Assembly: GCF_028710545.1 (NCBI RefSeq)
Contig: NZ_JAQTTX010000002.1
Coordinates: forward strand, 1-64,000
Source: Halothiobacillus sp.
Lineage (GTDB): Bacteria; Pseudomonadota; Gammaproteobacteria; Halothiobacillales; Halothiobacillaceae
Reading direction: 5' to 3'
Length of the DNA: 64,000 nt
In this document: piece by piece, positions 18,639 through 27,946 of the stretch
Position numbering within the stretch: the stretch's first letter is position 1
How the letters are laid out: each line of letters opens with the position of its first letter
The notes under the pieces: generated by a model
Seen by the model: the letters and a program-made list of their open reading frames with translations, nothing else
Told to the model about the DNA's origin: nothing
The model's database searches: none
Translations under genes and position numbers: made by a program

Positions 18639-19490
18639 ATGCACACGCCCTTATCCTGTGAGTTTTTCCCGCCCAAGTCGGACGAGGGCGCGCTCAAGCT
18701 GCGTGCCGTTACCGAACAGTTGACCTCGGCCCTGAAGCCGGAGTATTTCTCAGTCACCTATGGCGCGGGTGGTTCGACTCAGGAGCGAAGTTTCGCCACG
18801 GTTGAGGCCATCCAGACCGAATCCGGTGTGCCTGCCGCGCCGCATCTGTCCTGCATCGGTTCCACGCGAGCCAGCATCGCGGCCATTCTGGATCAGTACC
18901 GTGCGCTCGGTATCAAGCGAATAGTCGCCTTGCGGGGGGATTTGCCCTCCGGGATGCGCGATCCGGGCGATTTCAGATATGCCAGCGAACTCGTTGCGTT
19001 CATTCGTGAACACAGTGGCGACTGGTTCCACATCGAAGTGGCGGCTTATCCCGAATTTCACCCGCAATCGGCCAATGCCCGTGCCGACTTGCTGCATTTC
19101 AAGCAGAAAGTCGAAGCGGGTGCCGACGGCGCCATCACGCAATATTTCTATTCCATCGAAGCCTACGCCCGCTTCTTGGATGACTGCGAAAAGTTGCAGG
19201 TCACGATTCCGATCGTGCCCGGCATCATGCCGATCAGCAATTACACCCAACTGGCGCGGTTTTCCGATGCCAGCGGGGCGGATTTGCCGCGTTGGTTGCG
19301 CAAACGCCTTGAAGCCTTCGGCGACGACATGGATGGCCTGCGCGCATTCGGCCATGACGTGGTGACCCGCTTGACCGTCGATCTCGTTCAGGCCGGCGCG
19401 CCCGGTCTGCACTTCTACACCATGAACCAGGCGGTCCCGGTCATCAACATCTGTCGTGATGCGGGATTGATGCCTTCGCAGCCTAACTAA
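18639..19490 (+). CDS. metF: 5,10-methylenetetrahydrofolate reductase
   Basis: 283 aa from the ATG at 18639, which follows GGAGG; an in-frame ATG at 18621, overlapping the ahcY stop, has no spacing for that site. The FAD enzyme makes 5-methyl-THF for methionine synthesis. CEFFPPK at the start, the SVTYGAGGSTQERS block near 42, ALRGDLPSG near 101 and GAITQYFYSIEAYARF near 165 are standard MetF motifs. It is probably cotranscribed with ahcY and shares its riboswitch control. Confidence 0.95.
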   Translation: MHTPLSCEFFPPKSDEGALKLRAVTEQLTSALKPEYFSVTYGAGGSTQERSFATVEAIQTESGVPAAPHLSCIGSTRASIAAILDQYRALGIKRIVALRGDLPSGMRDPGDFRYASELVAFIREHSGDWFHIEVAAYPEFHPQSANARADLLHFKQKVEAGADGAITQYFYSIEAYARFLDDCEKLQVTIPIVPGIMPISNYTQLARFSDASGADLPRWLRKRLEAFGDDMDGLRAFGHDVVTRLTVDLVQAGAPGLHFYTMNQAVPVINICRDAGLMPSQPN

Positions 19491-19664
19491 CTGTCGTTGG
19501 TTGCAGTCGGCTTCAATGCTATTGTCATCGATGCCACGTACATTGACGGTTTGATACGTCGATCATGGCTGGATTGATTTCTTTTCATCAGTATTGACTT
19601 CGTATATCAAGACAACAGCATCGATAAGTGGCATCAATAAAATGCATTGAAAGGAGTGGGCCTC

Positions 19665-20579
19665 ATGGGAACGTTTGCGATTGTGTTGTTGGTGTTGGCT
19701 GCGGCCACCATTTTCGCGGGCATCAAGCAGGTGCCGCAAGGCTCGATGTGGACCGTAGAGCGTTTCGGTCGCTACACCCGGACGCTCGAACCCGGTTTGA
19801 ACCTGATCGTGCCGTACATCGATCGGATCGGTCGCAAGATCAACGTGATGGAACAGGTGCTCGACGTCGCGTCGCAGGAAATCATCACGCGGGATAACGC
19901 GATGATCAAGGTCGATGGCGTCGTCTTTTTTCAAGTACTCGATCCGGCCCGTGCCGCCTATGAAGTGCACCAGCTTGATTACGCCATTCTGAACCTAGTG
20001 ATCACCAACATCCGGAACGTAATGGGGTCGATGGATCTGGACGAAATCCTCTCCCGCCGGGACGATATCAATGCCCGTCTGCTGTCCGTGGTGGATGAAG
20101 CCACCTCGCCCTGGGGTACCAAAATCACCCGAATCGAAATCAAGGACATCACGCCACCTCAGGATCTGGTGGCGGCCATGGGACGCCAAATGAAGGCCGA
20201 GCGGGAGAAACGCGCCAATATTCTGGAAGCCGAGGGCTTCCGGCAGGCGGCCATTTTGAAGGCCGAGGGCGAGAAGCAGTCGAATATCCTGAAAGCCGAG
20301 GGCGATCGGGAGGCGGCCTTCCGTGATGCCGAAGCGCGCGAACGCTTGGCACAGGCAGAAGCTTTTGCTACCAAGTCTGTGAGTGAAGCCATTGCCGCCG
20401 GTAATGTGCAGGCAATCAATTACTTTGTGGCGACCAAATACATCGAAGCGTTCCAGGCTGTCGCTACGGCGCCGAACCAGAAGGTCATCATGCTGCCGAT
20501 CGAGGCCAGCAACATGCTCGGCTCCCTCGAAGGGATCGCCGAATTGGCGAAAGAAGCCTTTAAGGTCAATCCGAAATAA
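19665..20579 (+). CDS. SPFH/stomatin-like membrane protein (QmcA type)
   Basis: 304 aa, ATG at 19665 after AAAGGAG. An N-terminal membrane anchor (~residues 3-20) is followed by the SPFH/band 7 domain (VPQGSMWTVERFGRYTRTLEPGL near 25, then DAVIITRDN-like strands) and a heptad-rich helix containing the repeated unit ILKAEG/ILEAEG around 190-225, which drives oligomerisation. Family members form large membrane-associated rings and protein quality-control or lipid microdomains. It is followed by a small lipoprotein gene and an NfeD-type gene, the usual SPFH partner. Confidence 0.88.
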   Translation: MGTFAIVLLVLAAATIFAGIKQVPQGSMWTVERFGRYTRTLEPGLNLIVPYIDRIGRKINVMEQVLDVASQEIITRDNAMIKVDGVVFFQVLDPARAAYEVHQLDYAILNLVITNIRNVMGSMDLDEILSRRDDINARLLSVVDEATSPWGTKITRIEIKDITPPQDLVAAMGRQMKAEREKRANILEAEGFRQAAILKAEGEKQSNILKAEGDREAAFRDAEARERLAQAEAFATKSVSEAIAAGNVQAINYFVATKYIEAFQAVATAPNQKVIMLPIEASNMLGSLEGIAELAKEAFKVNPK

Positions 20580-20604
20580 TCCAGGAAAAATTGAGGGACC
20601 ATCT

Positions 20605-20958
20605 ATGAAAACAACGCGTGGTTTCATTGCGACACTTTCCGTGCTCGTCGTGCTCGCTTTGGCTGGCTGTTCCAGCGGCGCGCCTTCGTCGAGCGATGTC
20701 GAGCAGGCACTCAAATCCGGTATGGCGATGGCGATGAGCCAAGCCAGTTCGGTTCAGGGCGGTGAAGCTGTAAGCGCTTTGATGGCCAAGGTGGAAATCA
20801 AATCGGTTAAGGTGCTCGAGTGCAATAAAGATGCATCAGGCACCGGGTTCGACTGCAAGGTCGAAACCGAGGTCAGCACCCCCTTCGCTGGTGACCAGAA
20901 AAATACCCGGATGCTGCATATGGTCAAAGGCAGTGATGGTTGGGTCATCGCTCGATGA
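20605..20958 (+). CDS. Small predicted lipoprotein, unknown function
   Basis: 117 aa. ATG at 20605 after GAGGG. A signal peptide with lipobox LALAGC puts the acylated cysteine near residue 21; the mature protein is ~97 aa. The next residues are SSG, so no Asp at +2 and outer-membrane sorting is expected. Two further cysteines (CNKD and FDCKVET) could form a disulfide. The C-terminus MLHMVKGSDGWVI looks like a beta-rich fold. I do not recognise the family. It sits 25 bp after the SPFH gene, before the NfeD gene, which suggests a role in that membrane complex. Confidence 0.75.
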   Translation: MKTTRGFIATLSVLVVLALAGCSSGAPSSSDVEQALKSGMAMAMSQASSVQGGEAVSALMAKVEIKSVKVLECNKDASGTGFDCKVETEVSTPFAGDQKNTRMLHMVKGSDGWVIAR

Positions 20959-21031
20959 TCTCGCCGCTTCAGTCGTCCAGGAAAGGTCTGCACAAATGCA
21001 GCATTCCTTCGGGCAGCAGGTACGGTTCGGC

Positions 21032-21128
21032 AAATCCCCCCAACCCCCCTTTGAAAAAGGGGGGGATCAGCCTCCTCTTTTTGAGCAAGCACTTCCCCCT
21101 TTGTAAAAGGGGGGCGCGAGGGGGATTT
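21032..21128. repeat. 97-bp C/G-tract palindromic element between lipoprotein and nfeD
   Basis: The ends are AAATCCCCC (21032-) and GGGGGATTT (-21128). Inside are two hairpins, CCCCCCTTTGAAAAAGGGGGG and CCCCCTTTGTAAAAGGGGG. The overall form resembles the widespread AATCCCCCT...AAAGGGGG extragenic repeats of bacteria. It lies in a 221-bp gap and may attenuate transcription between the two genes. Confidence 0.75.
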
Positions 21129-21179
21129 AAGCGGCTTTGCATTCGTGCAGGGATTCCCTATGAAAAGTGAGTTGTCATA

Positions 21180-21632
21180 ATGCCGCTTGATACCTTGGTT
21201 TGGGACTATTGGGCGTGGTTCATCCTTGGCGTGCTGCTCGTCGTCGTGGAGATATTCGCGCCATCGAGCTTCTTCCTCTGGCTCGGCGTGGCCGCTGGCG
21301 TGGTCGGCGGCATCAGCTTTTTCATGCCGGGTGTCGGCTGGCCGGTGCAGATTGGTCTGTTTGCCGTCCTGTCGATCGTTGCCGTATTGATCGGGCGACG
21401 GGTATTCGTGCCGAACAAGCAGGCCACCGACCACCCCAGGCTTAATCGGCGAGGCGAGCAATATATCGGCCGTCATTTCACCCTTGAAGCCCCCATCGTC
21501 AATGGCGTGGGTTGGGTTCGAATCGGGGATTCGCGTTGGCGTGTACTCGGACCGGACATGCCATCGGGCTCGATCGTCGAGGTGACGTCGGTCGATAGTT
21601 CCAATCTCGTGGTCGCACCGGTCACGAGATAA
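21180..21632 (+). CDS. NfeD family membrane protein
   Basis: 150 aa. About three hydrophobic segments in the first ~80 residues (WAWFILGVLLVVVEIFAPS, LWLGVAAGVVGGISFFMPGV, IGLFAVLSIVAVLIG), then a cytoplasmic OB-fold NfeD domain (~95-148, GRHFTLEAPIVNGVGWVRIGD). This is the short form without the ClpP-like protease domain. NfeD proteins are paired genetically with SPFH/stomatin proteins, as here, and are thought to regulate or complete the membrane scaffold. Confidence 0.87.
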   Translation: MPLDTLVWDYWAWFILGVLLVVVEIFAPSSFFLWLGVAAGVVGGISFFMPGVGWPVQIGLFAVLSIVAVLIGRRVFVPNKQATDHPRLNRRGEQYIGRHFTLEAPIVNGVGWVRIGDSRWRVLGPDMPSGSIVEVTSVDSSNLVVAPVTR

Positions 21633-21648
21633 CCTCAGGTTAAACATA

Positions 21649-23007
21649 ATGAGTTCGAATCAATCCTGGATCGACCGCGATCTGGCGGTCCTCTGGCATC
21701 CCTGCACCCAGATGAAAGAGCACGAAACCCTGCCACCGATCCCCGTGTCGCGAGGCGAGGGTTCCTGGCTGTACGACTTCGATGGTCGACGCTATCTCGA
21801 TGTGATCAGTTCGTGGTGGGTGAACCTGTTCGGGCACGCCAATCCGGTCATCAATGCGCGTCTCAAGGCGCAGCTCGATCAGCTCGAACATGTGATTCTC
21901 GCCGGATTCAGCCATCAGCCGGTGGTCGAGTTATCCGAACGATTGGTTCAATTGACGCCGCCGGGTCTGGAGCGGGTGTTTTTCGCGGATAACGGTGCTT
22001 CCGGTGTCGAAGTCGCCTTGAAAATGAGTTTCCACTACTGGCGCAATCTTGGTCGCGGGGAAAAAACGCGGTTCATCGCCTTGGAAAACAGCTATCACGG
22101 CGAAACCATGGGCGCGCTTGGCGTTGGCAATATTCCTATATTCACTGAGACCTATGCGCCCCTGATCCAGCCCGCCTTTATCGCGCCTTCACCCGATTGC
22201 CAACAGGCAGCATCTGGCGAATCCTGCGCCGATGTTACCGAGCGCGCATTGGCGGGTATGCGTGCGTTGCTCGAACGCGTGGCGTCTTCAACCTGCGCGA
22301 TCATCATCGAGCCACTGGTGCAATGCGCCGCCGGGATGCGGATGCACGAACCGGCTTATCTTGAGGGTTTGCGCGCCTTGTGCGATGAATTCGAGGTGCA
22401 TCTGATTGCCGATGAAATCGCGGTCGGATTCGGCCGCACCGGCACCCTGTTTGCCTGCGAGCAGGGCGGCATCACGCCGGATATTCTGTGTCTGTCCAAG
22501 GGTATTACCGGCGGCTATCTGCCCCTTTCCGCCGTGCTCACCACCGAGGACATCTATCAGGCGTTTTATTGTGAGGCGCCCGTCAGCCGGGCCTTCCTGC
22601 ATTCACATAGCTACACCGGCAATCCGCTGGCCTGCTCGGCCGCGCTGGCGACGCTGGATATCTTCGAGCAGGATAATGTGATCGAACGCAATCGCGAGCG
22701 CGGGGCGATGATCGACCGGCTCACCGCGCCCCTGGCCGAGTTGCCCAACATCGCGCATCTGCGTCGTTGCGGCATGATCGTGGCCATGGATCTGGTCGAC
22801 GACCGGCCCGGCAATCAGGGCAATCCGTTCCCACGGGCGGAACGTCGCAACCAGAAGGCCTATCGCTATGCGCTGGATCATGAAGTGCTGCTCCGTCCGC
22901 TGGGGAACACCATCTACTGGATGCCGCCGTACATCATGGATGACGATCAATGGCAGATGCTCGCCGATGTCACCTTAGATGCCGTGCGTTTTGCGGTGCA
23001 GGACTAG
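21649..23007 (+). CDS. bioA: Adenosylmethionine-8-amino-7-oxononanoate aminotransferase
   Basis: 452 aa class III PLP aminotransferase of biotin synthesis, converting KAPA to DAPA with SAM as amino donor. HPCTQMKEHE at the start and SSWWVNLFGHANP near 49 are BioA-type. The cofactor lysine is in CLSKGITGGYLPLSAV near 283, and ADEIAVGFGRTGTLFAC near 260 binds PLP. It starts 16 bp after the NfeD gene, although the functions are unrelated. No other bio gene is in the window. Confidence 0.93.
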   Translation: MSSNQSWIDRDLAVLWHPCTQMKEHETLPPIPVSRGEGSWLYDFDGRRYLDVISSWWVNLFGHANPVINARLKAQLDQLEHVILAGFSHQPVVELSERLVQLTPPGLERVFFADNGASGVEVALKMSFHYWRNLGRGEKTRFIALENSYHGETMGALGVGNIPIFTETYAPLIQPAFIAPSPDCQQAASGESCADVTERALAGMRALLERVASSTCAIIIEPLVQCAAGMRMHEPAYLEGLRALCDEFEVHLIADEIAVGFGRTGTLFACEQGGITPDILCLSKGITGGYLPLSAVLTTEDIYQAFYCEAPVSRAFLHSHSYTGNPLACSAALATLDIFEQDNVIERNRERGAMIDRLTAPLAELPNIAHLRRCGMIVAMDLVDDRPGNQGNPFPRAERRNQKAYRYALDHEVLLRPLGNTIYWMPPYIMDDDQWQMLADVTLDAVRFAVQD

Positions 23008-23023
23008 CGAGAGGGATTGACCG

Positions 23024-23767
23024 GTGCGCGTACCACGAATCTACCTTGACGCAGCTCTGGCGGAAGGTGCAACCCTGCCGCTGTCCGCCGAGCGGCTCAA
23101 TTACCTGAAAAATGTCTTGCGCCTGCGCGATGGGCAGGCCGTGCGTGTCTTCGATGGCCAAAACCACGAAGCCGATGCGACGCTCAGTTTGGGTAAGCGC
23201 GAGGCCTCGCTTGCAATTGGTTGTGTGGTGATGCACAGCGTCGAATCGCCGTTGCAGACTCATCTTCTGCAGGCGATGGGCAAGGGCGAAAAAATGGACT
23301 GGGTAATACAGAAAGCGGTCGAGTTGGGCGTGACCCGAATCACCCCGGTGGCGACCGAGCGTAGCATCGTCGACCTGAAGGGTGAACGCGCCGATAAGCG
23401 CCACGCCCGTTTCATCGATATCGCGATCGGCGCTTGCGAGCAATCCGGGCGCAATAAGCTGCCGCGCATCAATCCGATCCTATCGCTTGAAGATGCCTTA
23501 GCGCAGACCGACGCGGCGCTCAAATGGGTTTTGCACCCGAATAGAGGTCATGCAGCGAAACCGTTTGTCGCAAGTCCAGAAAATGTAGCGGTTTTGATAG
23601 GCCCCGAAGGCGGGCTTAGTGATCACGAAATCGAAGTAGCCATTGCGTCGGGTTTTATCCCGCTGACACTCGGGCCGCGCGTGTTGCGCACCGAAACGGC
23701 ACCCATCGTGGCCTTAAGTGTGCTGCAAATGCAGTGGGGCGATTTTTCTTTTGAATGCGCTGACTAA
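23024..23767 (+). CDS. rsmE: 16S rRNA m3U1498 methyltransferase
   Basis: 247 aa, GTG start 16 bp after bioA. SPOUT-fold enzyme that methylates U1498 of 16S rRNA with SAM. An N-terminal PUA-like part (RLNYLKNVLRLRDGQAVRVFDG) and the knot signature IGPEGGLSDHEIEVA near 190, then LGPRVLRTETAP near 213, are diagnostic. It is probably cotranscribed with bioA. Confidence 0.93.
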   Translation: MRVPRIYLDAALAEGATLPLSAERLNYLKNVLRLRDGQAVRVFDGQNHEADATLSLGKREASLAIGCVVMHSVESPLQTHLLQAMGKGEKMDWVIQKAVELGVTRITPVATERSIVDLKGERADKRHARFIDIAIGACEQSGRNKLPRINPILSLEDALAQTDAALKWVLHPNRGHAAKPFVASPENVAVLIGPEGGLSDHEIEVAIASGFIPLTLGPRVLRTETAPIVALSVLQMQWGDFSFECAD

Positions 23768-23872
23768 CTCCAACCTGCAGTTTTTCAGTGTTCAGTAGAG
23801 TCCGATCCCTTATGCGTCGCATTGCGTTACAATATTCAACCTATTTTCATGAATCCGTAACGAAACAGAACC

Positions 23873-24971
23873 ATGCTTGAAATTAATCCTATCCTGTTCA
23901 AGATCAAAGACCTGTCCGCACGCGCGGCCGCGCTTCGGGGGTATCTTTGACTTCGATGTCAAAAAAGAACGCTTAGAAGAAGTCGATAGAGAGCTCGAAG
24001 TGCCCGATGTGTGGAACGATCCGGCCCGGGCGCAGGCGCTGGGTAAGGAACGCGCTTCGCTGGAGCGCGTCGTCCACACGCTGGCCGATATGGCGCAGGG
24101 CTTGAACGATAACGCCGATTTGCTGGAAATGGCCGCCGAGGAAGATGATGAAGCCACCGTGGCTTCCATTGAAAAAGACGTGGCCGAATTCGAGAAACAG
24201 ATCGCCGATCTGGAATTTCGGCGCATGTTCTCCGGGGAAATGGACGAGTCCAATGCCTACCTCGATATTCAATCGGGTGCGGGCGGGACGGAATCGCAGG
24301 ATTGGGCCAGCATTCTGATGCGGATGTATCTGCGTTGGGGCGATCGCCGCGGCTTCAAGACCGAAGTGATGGAAGTGTCCGATGGTGAAGTGGCGGGGAT
24401 CAAATCAGCCACCATCCGATTCGAGGGTGAGTACGCCTTCGGTTGGCTGCGTACAGAAATCGGCGTACACCGACTCGTGCGCAAATCGCCGTTCGATTCC
24501 GATAACCGCCGCCATACCTCGTTCGCTTCGGTATTCGTGTCGCCGGAAGTCGATGACAATATCGAAATCGAAGTGAACCCTGCCGATTTGCGCGTAGATG
24601 TTTTCCGCGCCTCCGGTGCCGGTGGGCAGCACGTCAACCGAACCGAATCGGCAGTGCGCTTCACGCATATTCCGACCGGCGTCGTGGTGGCCTGTCAGGC
24701 GGAACGTTCACAGATTCAGAACCGCGAGCGCGCCATGAAAATGCTCAAAGCCAAGCTCTATGAGCTGGAAGTGCAAAAACGCAATGCCGTCAGCCAGGCA
24801 CTGGAAGACACCAAATCCGATGTGTCCTGGGGTAACCAGATTCGTTCCTACGTGCTCGACCAAAGCCGTATCAAGGACTTGCGCACCGGCTATGAAACCG
24901 GCAACACGCAAGCCGTGCTGGATGGCGATCTCGATCCGTTTATCGAAGCAAGTCTGAAAAGCGGCCTGTGA
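23873..24971 (+). CDS. prfB: Peptide chain release factor 2, expressed by programmed +1 frameshift
   Basis: 365 aa if read as join(23873..23947, 23949..24971). The first 25 codons from the ATG at 23873 encode [25 protein letters not shown], given here only to show the match to known RF2 starts, and end at an in-frame TGA (23948-23950). The site CGG-GGG-TAT-CTT-TGA-C is the canonical autoregulatory frameshift signal, with the internal Shine-Dalgarno-like GGGGG just upstream. The second frame continues [12 protein letters not shown]. The stop-codon reading tripeptide SPF and the GGQ motif (SGAGGQHVN) are intact. RF2 releases peptides at UGA and UAA; low RF2 favours the shift. Confidence 0.96.
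23937..23951 (+). promoter_or_regulatory. RF2 programmed +1 frameshift site
   Basis: GGGGGTATCTTTGAC: the slippery CTT (23945-23947), UGA (23948-23950) and following C make termination slow, and the purine run three bases upstream pairs with 16S rRNA to push the ribosome forward by one. Confidence 0.95.
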
Positions 24972-24992
24972 TTCTTGCCGGTCTGCTCTTAG

Positions 24993-25144
24993 ATAAATGC
25001 TGATTTATTCCATCCTTGGAATAAATCAGCGCGCTCATCGCGGTACACGCCCGCGATGGCGCTCACGAATCAAAAGACTTACGTCTTTGCTCGTGTTGGG
25101 GCATCCTGCCCCAAGCGGGACGCACTGAATAAATCAGCGCTTCC
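24993..25144. repeat. 152-bp multi-hairpin MITE-like element with TTAG duplication
   Basis: Terminal repeats ATAAATGCTGATTTATTC (left) and the complement of GGAAGCGCTGATTTATTC (right; four mismatches in 18) are flanked by TTAG at 24989-24992 and 25145-25148. The perfect hairpin CTGATTTATTCC/GGAATAAATCAG (25000-25011 with 25019-25030) is followed by stems CATCGCGG/CCGCGATG, AAAGAC/GTCTTT and TTGGGGCA/TGCCCCAA. The end motif matches that of the elements at 32.7 and 44.7 kb. It begins 21 bp after the prfB stop. The rest of the gap 24972-25218 shows no gene. Confidence 0.75.
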
Positions 25145-25218
25145 TTAGGGTACGGCCTGAACCGAACCTGCCGCATTCCAGACACTATTGACCTTATTTA
25201 TTTACCGGAATTTAACTG

Positions 25219-26766
25219 ATGTCCGAACATGAAACCGCCAACGGCGCGGCTGAAGCCAATAACCGAGAAAACAGCCACGAAACCCTGCTTGCCGAAGAAA
25301 ACAAACTCATTGCCGAGCGACGAGAGAAGCTCGGTCGCATCCGTGCAAGCGGCAACGCCTTCCCCAACGATTTCCGGCGGGATGCCAGTGCGGCGGAGTT
25401 GCAGGCCGAATATGCCGAAAAAGAGGCCGATTATTTCGAGCAGAATCCCCGTCGTGTGGTCGTCGCCGGGCGCGTGATGGCCAAGCGGGTGATGGGCAAG
25501 GCGAGCTTCCTGTCGATCCTTGATCACAGTGGCCGTATCCAGTTGTATGTGGCGCGCGATGCCTTGGGCGAAGCAGCCTATGATGACTTCAAGACCTGGG
25601 ATATCGGCGATATCGTCGGCGGCGAAGGCCGCTTGTTCAAAACCCAGAAGGGTGAGCTTTCCGTGCGCGTGGACTCGATTCGCCTGCTGACCAAGAGCCT
25701 GCGCCCGCTGCCGGACAAATTCCACGGCATGTCGGATACCGAGCAGCGCTACCGCCAGCGTTACGTCGATCTGATCATGAACGAGCCGGTGCGCGACACC
25801 TTCCGCAAGCGCACCCGGATCATCCAGTTCATTCGCAATTATTTGAATGCCAAGGACTTCCTTGAAGTCGAAACCCCGATGATGCACGTGATCCCCGGCG
25901 GCGCTTCGGCCAAGCCGTTCACGACCTTCCACAACGCGCTCGATATGGACCTGTACCTGCGGATTGCGCCGGAGCTGTACCTCAAACGCTTGGTGGTCGG
26001 CGGTTTTGAACGGGTATACGAGATCAACCGCAATTTCCGTAACGAAGGTCTCTCGACGCGCCATAACCCCGAATTCACCATGATCGAGTTCTATCAGGCC
26101 TATGCCGATTACATCGATCTCATGGACATGACCGAAGACCTGCTGCGTCGGCTGGCGGAGTCCGTCTGCGGTTCGACCACAGTGACTTACCAAGGCACCG
26201 CGTTCGATCTGGCGCAACCATTTGCCCGGCTGTCGGTGGTCGATGCCATCCTGGCACACAATCCGGATATCACACGTGAACAGCTTTCGGATATCGACAG
26301 CGCCCGTCGCGTGGCGGAACGATTGGGCATCCATATCAAGGATTCCTATGGTCTCGGCAAAATCCAGATCGAAATCTTTGAAGAAACGGCCGAACACAAG
26401 CTGATTCAGCCGACCTTCATTACCGAATACCCGGCCGAAGTGTCGCCTTTGGCGCGCCGCAACGACAACAACCCCTTTGTGACCGATCGCTTCGAGTTCT
26501 TCATCGGTGGTCGTGAAATCGCCAATGGTTTCTCGGAGTTGAACGACGCCGAAGATCAGGCGGAACGCTTCATGGCTCAGGTCGCCGAAAAGGACGCCGG
26601 AGACGACGAAGCCATGCATTTCGATGCCGACTACATCCGCGCACTGGAACACGGCATGCCGCCGACAGCGGGTGAAGGCATCGGCATCGACCGTCTCGTG
26701 ATGTTTTTGACCGATTCGCCCTCGATCCGTGATGTGTTGCTTTTCCCGCATATGCGGCCAGAATAG
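25219..26766 (+). CDS. lysS: Lysyl-tRNA synthetase, class II
   Basis: 515 aa. Charges tRNA-Lys. An N-terminal OB-fold anticodon-binding domain (about residues 75-180, [19 protein letters not shown]) precedes the class II core with motif 2 ([20 protein letters not shown] near 272) and motif 3 ([20 protein letters not shown] near 490), ending FPHMRPE. Downstream of prfB as in many gammaproteobacteria, but separated from it here by the repeat element. Confidence 0.96.
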   Translation: MSEHETANGAAEANNRENSHETLLAEENKLIAERREKLGRIRASGNAFPNDFRRDASAAELQAEYAEKEADYFEQNPRRVVVAGRVMAKRVMGKASFLSILDHSGRIQLYVARDALGEAAYDDFKTWDIGDIVGGEGRLFKTQKGELSVRVDSIRLLTKSLRPLPDKFHGMSDTEQRYRQRYVDLIMNEPVRDTFRKRTRIIQFIRNYLNAKDFLEVETPMMHVIPGGASAKPFTTFHNALDMDLYLRIAPELYLKRLVVGGFERVYEINRNFRNEGLSTRHNPEFTMIEFYQAYADYIDLMDMTEDLLRRLAESVCGSTTVTYQGTAFDLAQPFARLSVVDAILAHNPDITREQLSDIDSARRVAERLGIHIKDSYGLGKIQIEIFEETAEHKLIQPTFITEYPAEVSPLARRNDNNPFVTDRFEFFIGGREIANGFSELNDAEDQAERFMAQVAEKDAGDDEAMHFDADYIRALEHGMPPTAGEGIGIDRLVMFLTDSPSIRDVLLFPHMRPE

Positions 26767-26815
26767 ACTCCACACCGTAAAGACCGCGCTCACCATAACC
26801 GTCTGGAGGTGATGA

Positions 26816-27946
26816 ATGTTTGGACTGTTTGGAAAAAAAATCGATCCGCCTCGATCAGAAGCCTTGCGTGCTGCCTTGGGTGCGCTGATCGATCCGCATG
26901 CCGGGGAAACGCTGGCGGATGCGCACTTTATCGAGCGCGCCGAGGTGGTGGGCGATGTGGCGCACATCGACGTGGTGCTCGATTATCCGGCGGCGGGCTT
27001 CGAGGCCGAACTGACCGAATTGCTTGAGCGCACCGCGCTTGGGATCGAAGGCATCACATCCGCCAAGACCACCATTGCGTTTGTCAGCCCGATCGGCAGT
27101 AGCCAGAACGGCAAGCCGCTGCCCGGCGTGCGTAACATCATTGCAGTGGCGTCCGGCAAGGGCGGCGTGGGTAAGTCGACCACCAGCGTGAATCTGGCCT
27201 TGGCGCTGGCGGCAGAAGGCGCGGCGGTCGGTCTGCTGGATGCCGATATCTACGGGCCCAGCCAACCCTTGATGCTGGGCAGCAAGGAAACCCCTGTCGT
27301 CGATGAACAGCGCGCCATGCAGCCGGTGATGGCGCATGGACTACAAACCATGTCGATCGGTTATCTGATCGATGATGCCCAGGCCATGGTCTGGCGTGGC
27401 CCGATGGTCACATCCGCCTTGATGCAGTTACTCAACGATACGCGCTGGCATGATCTGGATTACCTGATTGTCGATATGCCGCCGGGCACGGGCGACATTC
27501 AGCTCACTCTGGCGCAAAAGGTGCCGGTGGCGGGCAGCGTGATTGTCACCACGCCGCAGGACATCGCCTTGATCGATGCCCGCAAAGCCATCACTATGTT
27601 CGAGAAGGTCAATGTGCCTGTGCTCGGTGTGATCGAAAATATGTCGGTGCATATCTGTTCGAACTGCGGCCATATCGAGCCGATTTTCGGCACCGGCGGT
27701 GGCGAAAAACTGGCGTTGGAAAATCATGTGGCGCTGCTGGGACAGTTGCCGCTGGATCTTGCCATCCGAACCGACGTTGATGAGGGACTGCCGACCGTGG
27801 TTCGATCTCCGGACTCCCCCAATGCGCTGATTTATCGACAAACCGCGCGCAAACTGGCGGCTGCCTTGGGGCGGCATCTGCGCCAAGATCAATTCGATGG
27901 TCCGAACATCACGATAGACGAGGACGGTGGCGATGCTGACGGTTGA
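26816..27946 (+). CDS. Iron-sulfur cluster carrier protein Mrp/ApbC (NBP35 family)
   Basis: 376 aa. The N-terminal MIP18/DUF59-like domain (~20-85) is followed by a P-loop ATPase with a deviant Walker A, VASGKGGVGKSTTSVNLALAL near 119. DADIYGPSQP and the dimer-bridging cysteines of ICSNCGH (~282-285) complete the family set. It delivers Fe-S clusters to apoproteins in the cytosol. ATG follows GGAGGTG. It overlaps the following HAD gene by 14 bp. Confidence 0.93.
   Translation: MFGLFGKKIDPPRSEALRAALGALIDPHAGETLADAHFIERAEVVGDVAHIDVVLDYPAAGFEAELTELLERTALGIEGITSAKTTIAFVSPIGSSQNGKPLPGVRNIIAVASGKGGVGKSTTSVNLALALAAEGAAVGLLDADIYGPSQPLMLGSKETPVVDEQRAMQPVMAHGLQTMSIGYLIDDAQAMVWRGPMVTSALMQLLNDTRWHDLDYLIVDMPPGTGDIQLTLAQKVPVAGSVIVTTPQDIALIDARKAITMFEKVNVPVLGVIENMSVHICSNCGHIEPIFGTGGGEKLALENHVALLGQLPLDLAIRTDVDEGLPTVVRSPDSPNALIYRQTARKLAAALGRHLRQDQFDGPNITIDEDGGDADG

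Noticed and set aside
25000-25030. Perfect hairpin after prfB as a rho-independent terminator
   Set aside because: The 12-bp stem is strong but no U tract follows; it is better explained as the end of the repeat element, though it may still slow transcription.
25198-26967. 589-codon open frame on the minus strand
   Set aside because: It is the antisense of lysS and part of mrp, has no domain resemblance, and is explained by the codon bias of the real genes.
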